Positions 6,256-12,349 of a DNA stretch of 16,387 nucleotides are shown here, piece by piece. The notes under the pieces were generated by a model. That model searched no databases. It saw only the letters and a list, made by a program, of their open reading frames with translations, and was not told where the DNA came from. This DNA is from Acidobacteria bacterium UBA823 (lineage in GTDB: Bacteria; Acidobacteriota; Vicinamibacteria; Vicinamibacterales; UBA823). The first letter of the stretch is position 1; each line of letters begins with the position of its first letter. Location: the NCBI GenBank assembly GCA_002296225.1, contig DBHR01000109.1:1-16387 (forward strand), given 5' to 3'. A program made the translations under genes and the position numbers.

Positions 6256-7218
6256 ATGCCACCTTCGATACTTGTCACGACTCGCATCCCATCCTCGGTA
6301 CTTGCGCGGCTTGAGTTGGTCGGCCAGGTCGACCTAGCGACGGACGGTCTGACCCCCGCCACGTTGCGTGAGCGCTTGTCGGGAAAGCGTGCGCTCGTGT
6401 GCGTGATGACCGATTGCATTGATGCTACGGCACTGGATGCCGGCCCCGAGCTTGAGATTGTCGCGAACATCGCCGTCGGCTACGACAATATCGACGTGGC
6501 GGCGGCATCGAGTCGCGGGGTATTTGTCACGAACACGCCAGGAGTGCTGACGGATGCCGTGGCAGAACTGACGTGGGGGTTGATCTTGTCGGTGACACGC
6601 CGGACGGCAGAAGGGGACCGGCTGATCAGGCGGGACGTTTGGAAGGGCTGGGCGCTTGATTTCATGCTGGGCATGGAGCTCAGTGGTAAACAGTTGGGGA
6701 TCGTCGGCGCCGGCCGAATCGGTCGCGCCGTGGCGGCGCGGGCATCGGCGTTTGGCATGGAGGTCGTTTTTGCGAGTCGGTCACGGGAGCGTGATACGGC
6801 GCCCGGCGAAATCCGGATGCCACTTGATCAACTCCTCGTTACTTCGGACGTTGTGTCACTGCACGTTCCGCTGACGTCGGAGACTCGACACTTGATTGAT
6901 CGCCGCGCGCTGGCACGTATGAAGCGCTCCGCCTATCTGATTAATACAGCTCGCGGACCGGTCGTTGACGAGACGGCGCTTGACTGGGCGCTTGAAGAAC
7001 GCCTCATCGCGGGCGCTGCGCTCGACGTCTTCGAACGGGAACCCGAGGTGCATCCGGGACTGTTGCAGCGTCCGAACGTCGTCCTAGTGCCTCATCTAGG
7101 CAGTGCGACTCACGAAACACGGACAGCGATGGCAGATTTGGCTGCGCGTAACGTTGAAGTTGTCCTCGCCGGTCAACCGCCACTGACGCCGGTCACTCAG
7201 GCGAGCATTCGGTCGTGA
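6256..7218 (+). CDS. D-isomer-specific 2-hydroxyacid dehydrogenase (GyaR/hydroxypyruvate reductase-like)
   Basis: An NAD(P)H-dependent oxidoreductase interconverting 2-oxoacids and D-2-hydroxyacids. The 320-residue length is typical. The Rossmann motif GAGRIG starts at residue 151, and the catalytic triad is present: Arg233 in NTARGPVVDE, Glu262 in FEREPEV and His280 in PHLGSAT. The substrate-loop NIAVGYDNIDV resembles glyoxylate/hydroxypyruvate reductases. It lies 27 bases after the Cys-motif gene, so it is probably co-transcribed with the shell operon. It could recycle NAD(H) or process an acid derived from the aldehyde product. No encapsulation-like extension is visible, so it may act in the cytosol. 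The exact substrate cannot be told from sequence. Confidence 0.9.
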   Translation: MPPSILVTTRIPSSVLARLELVGQVDLATDGLTPATLRERLSGKRALVCVMTDCIDATALDAGPELEIVANIAVGYDNIDVAAASSRGVFVTNTPGVLTDAVAELTWGLILSVTRRTAEGDRLIRRDVWKGWALDFMLGMELSGKQLGIVGAGRIGRAVAARASAFGMEVVFASRSRERDTAPGEIRMPLDQLLVTSDVVSLHVPLTSETRHLIDRRALARMKRSAYLINTARGPVVDETALDWALEERLIAGAALDVFEREPEVHPGLLQRPNVVLVPHLGSATHETRTAMADLAARNVEVVLAGQPPLTPVTQASIRS

Positions 7219-7916
7219 GCGAGCGTCACCGGCCATCTCGAGCAACGCTGCGCCGTCCGTCAAGTATCGCGTCCGTACTCCGGCGGTTGGGTCGCGCGGT
7301 CGAACAGTTCGAGATTCCGGCAATGGAGAAAATTGCCGACGGTCATGCGGTCGACCCATTCCGTGTACTCGTTGGGACGATGCTATCGGCCCAAACGAAG
7401 GACGCTGTTACGCTCGCCGCATCGACCCGTCTATTCGAAGTGGCGTCAAGCCCTAGTGCGTTGGCCCAATTGTCCGTCCGCCGGATCGAACGGCTGATCT
7501 ATCCGGTGAGCTTCTATCGCCACAAGGCCAAGCACGTCAGGACCACGAGCCGTTTGCTCTTGTCGGACCACGGCGGCAAGGTGCCGACGACTATGGCGGA
7601 GTTGCTCACACTGCCTGGGGTCGGGCGAAAAACTGCAAATCTGGTGTTGATCCTGGCCCACCAGAGTGCCAGCAACATCTGTGTGGATACCCACGTCCAT
7701 CGGATTTCCAATCGGCTTGGCTGGGTCCGTACGAAGACGCCAGACCAGACCGAGGATGCACTGTACGATGTCGTGCCTCGCCGATGGTGGCCGCACGTCA
7801 ACCGATTCTTGGTCACGTGGGGACAGAACGTGTGTAAGCCCGTTTATCCGGTGTGTGGGCGATGTGCCATCGAAAACGCGTGCCCGCGCCTCGGGGTGAC
7901 ACGGGTCGGGCGTTGA
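7215..7916 (+). CDS. nth: Endonuclease III (DNA glycosylase/AP lyase)
   Basis: Removes oxidised pyrimidines from DNA and nicks the abasic site. The 233-residue protein has the helix-hairpin-helix LPGVGRKTANLVL with catalytic Lys139, the active-site Asp158 in VDTHVHRISNRLG, and a complete [4Fe-4S] ligand set Cys207-x6-Cys214-x2-Cys217-x5-Cys223. The GTG start at 7215 overlaps the dehydrogenase stop (GTGA), implying translational coupling. The N-terminal 20 residues are basic and Ser/Arg-rich, longer than in E. coli, so a slightly later start cannot be excluded. It ends 73 bases before the convergent minus-strand gene. Confidence 0.95.
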   Translation: MSERHRPSRATLRRPSSIASVLRRLGRAVEQFEIPAMEKIADGHAVDPFRVLVGTMLSAQTKDAVTLAASTRLFEVASSPSALAQLSVRRIERLIYPVSFYRHKAKHVRTTSRLLLSDHGGKVPTTMAELLTLPGVGRKTANLVLILAHQSASNICVDTHVHRISNRLGWVRTKTPDQTEDALYDVVPRRWWPHVNRFLVTWGQNVCKPVYPVCGRCAIENACPRLGVTRVGR

Positions 7917-7989
7917 ACGGGCCTCAGTTGTCAAGTCGTTCCGACTAAATCCAGCCGGACGTGCCGAGACCGGTCCCCGCGTGGTCCGC

Positions 7990-8337
7990 TTAGCGCGCCC
8001 CCTTCACGAGATCAACGAAGCGCGTTTTGTCAAACCCGAAGACGACGCGGTGGCCGGCGACCAGCACCGGCCGGCGGATGAGCTTCGGATTGTCAGTCAT
8101 CAAGGCGAGCGCTTCGCGTTTTGAGCGTGGAAGGGCGCGGCGTCTAAACACGGGGCTACGCCGGCTAACGAAATCGAGGAAGTCTGTGTGGTGCACGTGC
8201 TGTTTGAGGAACGCCGGGGACGGCGGCGTGCGCTCGATGTCATGGGCATCGACGGTAGCGCCAAGCTGCTCCAGAAAACTTCTGGCGTTGCGACAAGTCG
8301 TTCATCCGGGCTTCCAGTACATCGTGACGTGGGGCAT
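7990..8337 (-). CDS. Putative selenoprotein: ArsC/Spx-family thioredoxin-fold protein with in-frame UGA at the catalytic CxxC
   Basis: Reading the minus strand from ATG 8337 gives MPHVTMYWKPG, then TGA (8304-8302), then TTCRNARSFLEQLG and on without interruption to TAA at 7990-7992: 115 residues, the usual ArsC/Spx length. The family element NPKLIRRPVLV and the following GFDKTRF are intact. Relatives have Cys at the UGA position (WKPGCTTCR), so the codon falls exactly on the first, nucleophilic cysteine, giving a U-x-x-C motif. An AGGAGGT Shine-Dalgarno (8347-8341), a good promoter and a SECIS-like hairpin downstream of the UGA support a functional selenocysteine codon over a dead gene. Standard gene calling would miss it or start it internally at 8196. 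Function is probably thiol/selenol redox or arsenate-reductase-like. Alternatives are a nonsense mutation or a sequencing error (TGC to TGA). Confidence 0.78.
8271..8285 (-). promoter_or_regulatory. Putative bacterial SECIS hairpin
   Basis: On the minus strand the transcript reads CCAGAA-GUU-UUCUGG, a perfect 6-bp stem with a 3-nt loop whose first base is G (or a 5-bp stem with loop AGUUU, G second). Sixteen bases separate the UGA from the stem and 22 separate it from the loop G. Bacterial SECIS elements, which recruit SelB, lie inside the coding region just after the UGA, have a small apical loop with a G in its first two positions, and sit about 16-37 nt downstream. This hairpin meets those criteria. 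The same bases encode ARSFLE. Confidence 0.68.
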
Positions 8338-8340
8338 CGC

Positions 8341-8385
8341 ACCTCCTGCTCTGCGCCATTGTACGAATCCAGTGCAGGGTTTCAA
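8341..8385 (-). promoter_or_regulatory. Promoter and Shine-Dalgarno of the putative selenoprotein gene
   Basis: On the minus strand, TTGAAA (8385-8380) and TACAAT (8363-8358) are separated by 16 bases, each matching five of six sigma70 consensus positions. The predicted start of transcription near 8351 leaves a leader of about 14 bases. AGGAGGT (8347-8341) lies three bases before ATG 8337; this spacing is short but the match is perfect and it fixes the start codon. Confidence 0.6.
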
Positions 8386-8396
8386 CTTACAATGGC
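8355..8396. repeat. 9-bp inverted repeat containing both divergent -10 elements
   Basis: GCCATTGTA (8355-8363) and TACAATGGC (8388-8396) are perfect inverted arms separated by 24 nt. Each arm holds a TACAAT hexamer facing outward: the minus one serves the selenoprotein gene and the plus one is a candidate -10 for queE (with a poor -35). It may be a symmetric divergent promoter or an operator. Confidence 0.5.
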
Positions 8397-8400
8397 CAGA

Positions 8401-8434
8401 ACCGCCGGATCTGGATCGGATTTAGGTCCGCGGT
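8401..8434 (+). promoter_or_regulatory. Leader hairpin upstream of queE
   Basis: ACCGC-C-GGATC (8401-8411) can pair with GGTCCGCGGT (8425-8434): ten pairs including one G-U, with one bulged C and a 13-nt loop. It begins about where a transcript from the plus-strand TACAAT would start and ends just before the GAGG (8435-8438) that precedes GTG 8450. It does not match the preQ1 riboswitch patterns I know. Confidence 0.35.
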
Positions 8435-8449
8435 GAGGTTCGACGGATC

Positions 8450-9091
8450 GTGCTGACTGTCAACGAGATTTTCCATTCGATTCAGGGGGAATCGACACAT
8501 GCGGGTAGGCCCTGCGTGTTCGTCCGCCTGACCGGGTGCGACCTGCGCTGCACCTGGTGCGATACTGCCTACGCCTTTCACGAGGGCCGGAAGATGTCGG
8601 TCGGCGACGTCGTGTCGGCCATCGAGCCGTATCCGACCCGCCTCGTGGAGCTTACGGGGGGCGAGCCGCTGTTGCAGGATGACGTCTACGCACTGATCGA
8701 CCGTTTGCTCGGCACGGGGTGGGAGGTGTTGGTCGAAACCGCGGGCCACGTTCCGCTGGACCGTGTGTCGTCGGCTGTTGTTAAGGTTATGGACGTGAAA
8801 TGCCCCGGTAGCGGCGAGGCCGAACAACACGACTGGAACAATCTGCAGTGGCTGACCGAGCGCGACCAGGTGAAGTTTGTCGTCCGGGATCGGGCGGATT
8901 ACGAGTTCGCGCGCGACGCTATTGTTGCTCGGAAACTAGTGGACCGCTGTGCTGCCGTGCTGATGTCCCCAGTGCACGGAGTGCTAGCGCCTGAGGTAAT
9001 TTCCCGGTGGGTGCTGGCCGACGGCCTCGAGGTGCGTGTCCAACTGCAAGTCCACAAATATATTTGGGGTGCTGATGCCCGCGGGGTCTGA
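8450..9091 (+). CDS. queE: 7-carboxy-7-deazaguanine synthase QueE (radical SAM)
   Basis: Radical SAM enzyme converting 6-carboxy-tetrahydropterin to 7-carboxy-7-deazaguanine on the queuosine/preQ0 pathway. The 213-residue protein has the cluster motif C30-x3-C34-x2-C37 (CDLRCTWC), preceded by NEIFHSIQGES as in the family, the SAM-contact motif ELTGGEPLLQ, and MDVKCPGSGE. The initiator is GTG 8450 with GAGG 11 bases upstream; no in-frame ATG gives a plausible N-terminus. It is followed 9 bases later by queC, so the two act in sequence in one transcript. The pathway's folE, queD and queF are not in this window. Confidence 0.96.
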   Translation: MLTVNEIFHSIQGESTHAGRPCVFVRLTGCDLRCTWCDTAYAFHEGRKMSVGDVVSAIEPYPTRLVELTGGEPLLQDDVYALIDRLLGTGWEVLVETAGHVPLDRVSSAVVKVMDVKCPGSGEAEQHDWNNLQWLTERDQVKFVVRDRADYEFARDAIVARKLVDRCAAVLMSPVHGVLAPEVISRWVLADGLEVRVQLQVHKYIWGADARGV

Positions 9092-9100
9092 GAAAGCACA

Positions 9101-9802
9101 ATGAAGGCTGTCGTATTGTTGAGCGGGGGGTTGGATTCCTACACGGCGGCGGCGATCACCCAGCGGCAGGGGTTCGAATTGCACGCGCTTACCGTTCGAT
9201 ATGGGCAGCAACACGAACAAGAACTAGTGGCCGCGCGGACGGTCGCGCGGTCCCTCCACGTGGTCCAGCACCGCGAGTTCCCCGTCGACCTGGCGGCGTT
9301 TGGGGGCTCATCGCTGACCGGCGACGGTCCGATTCCGAAGCTGGGGATGGCGGTGACATCCAGTAATCAAGTTACATCGGGCATTCCGTCAACCTACGTG
9401 CCTGCCAGAAACACCGTGCTTCTCTCGCTGGCCTTAGCGTGGGCCGAGGGATTGGGCGCTCGCGATTTGGTCATTGGCGTCAATGCGATCGACTATTCTG
9501 GTTACCCGGATTGCCGGCCCGCTTTCATCGAGGCCTTCGAGCAATTAACGGCCGTGGCCACGAAGGCCGGTGTTGAGGGCGGGCCGTTCACTGTGCATGC
9601 ACCACTCATCCACCTATCGAAAGCTGACATCATCCGTCAGGGGATTGCGCTGAATCTGAATTACGGTCTAACGCATAGCTGCTACGACCCAAAACCCGAC
9701 GGTCGGCCGTGCGAAGCCTGCGACAGTTGCTGCCTGCGCGCCCGAGGTTTTCAGGAGGTCGGCGTGCTCGATCCAGCCTTGGCCCAAAGTGCACGTTCAT
9801 GA
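9101..9802 (+). CDS. queC: 7-cyano-7-deazaguanine synthase QueC
   Basis: ATP-dependent enzyme converting 7-carboxy-7-deazaguanine to preQ0, the step directly after QueE. The 233-residue protein shows the PP-loop SGGLDS at 8-13, the IPSTYVPARNTVLLSLA segment, GVNAIDYSGYPDCRP, and the C-terminal zinc site Cys194, Cys204, Cys207, Cys210 (with an extra Cys211). The start is ATG 9101, nine bases after queE. Its TGA overlaps the ATG of the next gene (ATGA, 9799-9802), implying translational coupling. Confidence 0.97.
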   Translation: MKAVVLLSGGLDSYTAAAITQRQGFELHALTVRYGQQHEQELVAARTVARSLHVVQHREFPVDLAAFGGSSLTGDGPIPKLGMAVTSSNQVTSGIPSTYVPARNTVLLSLALAWAEGLGARDLVIGVNAIDYSGYPDCRPAFIEAFEQLTAVATKAGVEGGPFTVHAPLIHLSKADIIRQGIALNLNYGLTHSCYDPKPDGRPCEACDSCCLRARGFQEVGVLDPALAQSARS

Positions 9803-10989
9803 CCGAGCGGATCTATTACACCGATTCCATTCGGACTGACTTTGAGGCGCTGGTGGTTGGTGTCGAACCCAGTGGGTCGCGGACAATCGTCGAACTCGAC
9901 CGAACGGCGTTCTATCCGACCTCAGGCGGTCAACCCCACGATACAGGGACGCTAGGCGGTGCGCGTGTCGTCGACGTACGGGAGCTTGATGCGGTCAGGA
10001 TCGGTCACGTCATCGACGGCAGGCTGTCAATGCATCAGGTTGTGACCGGTGCGGTCGATTGGCCCAGACGGTTCGACCATATGCAACAGCACTCGGGCCA
10101 ACATGTTCTATCGGCTGCGTTCGAACGTCGCCACGACGCCCGCACAGTCGGATTTCATTTAGGCCAGGTGTCATCGACCATTGACCTCGATCGCGATTTA
10201 CCGGTCGAGGTGGTGGCACAGGTTGAGCTTGATGCCAACGAATTAGTGTGGCGGAATCGTCTAGTGCGCACCCGGTTCGCCACTGCTGAAGAAGCGGCTG
10301 CCCTGCCGTTGCGTAAGGAGCCGCTCAGGCCAGGCACCTTGCGACTCATCGAAATCGATGAGGCGGACCTCTCAGCGTGTGGTGGCACCCACGTGGATCG
10401 TACCGGCACCATCGGACTAATCGCCGTCACGGCGACCGAACGGTTCAAAGGCGGGCTTAGGGTTTCGTTTCTATGCGGCCGGAGGGTGCTTGAAGGGTTT
10501 CGGGTCCGGAAGGTGACACTGGCTGCTAGCGCTCGGCTCTTGTCTGTAGGCGAGTCGGATTTGCCCGATCAGATCGCTCGACTCCAAGGCGACGCGAAGG
10601 ATTGGCAACGTGCGCTCCGCTTGGCGCAAGCGCGTCTCAGGGTGTATGAGGCCACCGCGCTGGCGGCCAACGCTGAAACGATGGGTTCTTGGTCGTCGAT
10701 CGTCGCGGCTGTGGAGGTGTTGGAGCCAGGCGCGCTCAAGATGCTGGTTGCTACGTTGATCGCGGAGCCGGGTCGTGTGGCAGTTCTGTTCTCGTCGGAG
10801 ACGCCGGCGCTAGTCGTTGTGGCCCGTTCGGCCGACGTGGGCCTTGATGCACGAACCGTCCTCGGTCGACTGACCGAGCGATTCGGCGGTCGGGGGGGAG
10901 GAAAATCCGACTTGGCGCAGGGCGGCGGCCTCACAGGTGCGTCGGCCGAACTGCAGGACGCGGCGCGAACCATCTTGGAGGAGTGCTGA
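9799..10989 (+). CDS. alaX: AlaX-type alanyl-tRNA editing protein with DHHA1 domain
   Basis: Trans-acting hydrolase that clears mischarged (Ser or Gly) tRNA-Ala, homologous to the editing and C-terminal parts of alanyl-tRNA synthetase. From ATG 9799 it is 396 residues, the long AlaX class. The N-terminal element RTAFYPTSGGQPHDTG is present, the zinc ligands are His98 and His102 (HSGQH) and Cys194 and His198 (CGGTH), a helical linker follows, and a DHHA1 domain ends in GGRGGGKSDLAQGGG. An open frame further upstream reads into queC out of frame and was rejected. The ATGA overlap with queC is notable: both products act on translation fidelity or tRNA modification. The gene ends only 4 bases from the convergent DUF4340 gene. 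Confidence 0.93.
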   Translation: MTERIYYTDSIRTDFEALVVGVEPSGSRTIVELDRTAFYPTSGGQPHDTGTLGGARVVDVRELDAVRIGHVIDGRLSMHQVVTGAVDWPRRFDHMQQHSGQHVLSAAFERRHDARTVGFHLGQVSSTIDLDRDLPVEVVAQVELDANELVWRNRLVRTRFATAEEAAALPLRKEPLRPGTLRLIEIDEADLSACGGTHVDRTGTIGLIAVTATERFKGGLRVSFLCGRRVLEGFRVRKVTLAASARLLSVGESDLPDQIARLQGDAKDWQRALRLAQARLRVYEATALAANAETMGSWSSIVAAVEVLEPGALKMLVATLIAEPGRVAVLFSSETPALVVVARSADVGLDARTVLGRLTERFGGRGGGKSDLAQGGGLTGASAELQDAARTILEEC

Positions 10990-10993
10990 TGCG

Positions 10994-12340
10994 CTAGCCC
11001 GGCTGCGGCACGGGCATGTTTTCGTCGAGAATGCCGAGTGTCGCCGCAATGGCCAGGGCGTTTTCGAAGCCAGTTGCCTTGATGGCCGCTGCGCCTGCAT
11101 CTGCTTCGGTCAGTGCGTAGACCACGTCGCCGTCTCGGCCGAAGACGACGCGTTCCTGCCGCTCTCCGCTGAACACGGTCACCGTTGCGATGGGCTCATC
11201 GAGGCCGGTGTTCTCGGTGGACGCCACGAAGCGATCGGCGCGGAAACCGGTAAGGGTCGCCAGCAGGTCGGATACTGCCGATTGGTCAACCTCAGCGGGT
11301 GATGGTTCGAGCTGTCGCCATACAGATGGGTTCTTCTCATCTTTTGACAGCACAAGCCAGACTGCTGGCCGCTCGATTTCAAGTCTGGTCACGCTCGTCG
11401 GACTAAAAGTGAATAGCTCTTTCTGACGATAGTCTTCTGGTGGGCGCGCCAGAGCGTCCACTAGAGAGGCTTCGACGGTGAAGATGAGTGACCGAGACGC
11501 ATCTCGTGCGTAGGAGGATCCATCGTCGGCTTCCATTCCCACCAGCAAAGTCGCACTTGCCGATCCGGCGCTGACGATTGCGCTAATCCGTGGCTTGGCC
11601 AGACCATGAGTGTCGATATCGGAATCGTCTGTTTCGATCAGCGCTTGCATGCGTGCTGTGTCGAGCCGTGTCACGATTGTGTCGACGGTGCCCGATGCGC
11701 CTCGTGCCTCCCAAGGGACCTCGACACGCCACGCGCCATCGGCCCGCGCTAGCGCCACAGTGTGGGTCGGTGTCGTCAGTTGGAGGCGGTCGACGTCGTC
11801 ACGCTCGAAGTTCAGGATCGCTTTATCGCGCAGATCGAACGTCGTGCGATCGAAACTGCTTTCGAGGTACGCCGCGACGAGGAACACGCGTGGGTCATCC
11901 GAGCGCATCGCGTAGATGTCGCCGCCGGTGGCGGTGTGGTTTCCGAGGTAGAGTCGGGTAACCTCATCGTCTCCCTCGGCCTTGAACGCGATTTCAATTC
12001 TGGGATCCGCGAGGCCGAACGGCTCCAGATCGTCCGCAGCGTCCTCGAGCACGCGCTCAATCTCGAGGGATGCCACGCCGGTGGTGATGCCGGACACTTC
12101 GACCTCGTCAGCATTTACCTGGACTGGTGCAACGATGGTCCATGTGCTATCAATCTTTCGGAGTACAGTCCGAGTCCCGGACGCCAAAACTTCCAATTCA
12201 ACAAGGGCCGACGATTCGCTGACGAACACTCGGTCCTTGGCGTTTTCGGTTTCCGAGCGTGAGGGCCGGGAGGACTCGATGAAGTAGGCGTAGCCACCGA
12301 TCATAGTCGCGGTGGTCAGGAGCAACAATGTGGATCGCAT
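10994..12340 (-). CDS. DUF4340-domain protein, exporter partner
   Basis: The 448-residue product starts MRSTLLLLTTATMIGGYAYFIE, one N-terminal transmembrane anchor, followed by a large extracytoplasmic region of beta-rich repeats (for example GTRTVLRKIDSTWTIVAPV, YLGNHTATGGDIYAMR, VALARADGAWRVEVPW, RLEIERPAVWLVLSK). This is the layout of DUF4340 proteins, which are commonly encoded directly after Gld-type ABC exporters. Their biochemical role is unknown. It starts 9 bases after the GldG-like gene ends, so it is the last gene of the ABC operon. Its end nearly touches the convergent alaX. Confidence 0.85.
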   Translation of the reverse strand: MRSTLLLLTTATMIGGYAYFIESSRPSRSETENAKDRVFVSESSALVELEVLASGTRTVLRKIDSTWTIVAPVQVNADEVEVSGITTGVASLEIERVLEDAADDLEPFGLADPRIEIAFKAEGDDEVTRLYLGNHTATGGDIYAMRSDDPRVFLVAAYLESSFDRTTFDLRDKAILNFERDDVDRLQLTTPTHTVALARADGAWRVEVPWEARGASGTVDTIVTRLDTARMQALIETDDSDIDTHGLAKPRISAIVSAGSASATLLVGMEADDGSSYARDASRSLIFTVEASLVDALARPPEDYRQKELFTFSPTSVTRLEIERPAVWLVLSKDEKNPSVWRQLEPSPAEVDQSAVSDLLATLTGFRADRFVASTENTGLDEPIATVTVFSGERQERVVFGRDGDVVYALTEADAGAAAIKATGFENALAIAATLGILDENMPVPQPG

Positions 12341-12349
12341 CGTATCGAT

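Noticed and set aside
7934..7946. AGTCG-TTC-CGACT hairpin between nth and the convergent gene as a terminator
   Set aside because: The stem is only 5 bp and no T-run follows on either strand.
7990..8196. Short minus-strand gene starting at ATG 8196
   Set aside because: It would begin in the middle of the ArsC/Spx fold without a ribosome-binding site; homology continues upstream to ATG 8337 through the UGA.
8302..8304. The TGA as a simple nonsense mutation making a pseudogene
   Set aside because: The codon falls precisely on the catalytic Cys, is UGA rather than UAA or UAG, the frame has no other lesion, the promoter and Shine-Dalgarno are intact, and a SECIS-like hairpin follows. It remains the main alternative until selAB/selC are checked.
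8100..8342. Minus-strand open frame from GTG 8342
   Set aside because: Its translation is Ser/Pro/Arg-rich with no family resemblance; it is an out-of-frame shadow of the selenoprotein gene.
8397..8449. preQ1 riboswitch before queE
   Set aside because: No preQ1-I pseudoknot pattern (A-rich tail pairing into the loop) or other known class is visible; only a plain bulged hairpin.
9709..9798. N-terminal extension of the AlaX protein reading into queC
   Set aside because: It overlaps the zinc-site coding region of queC in another frame and is not family-like; ATG 9799 gives the normal AlaX N-terminus.
11762..12262. Open frame on the plus strand opposite the DUF4340 gene
   Set aside because: It has no initiation signal or domain and lies antisense to a well-supported operon gene.
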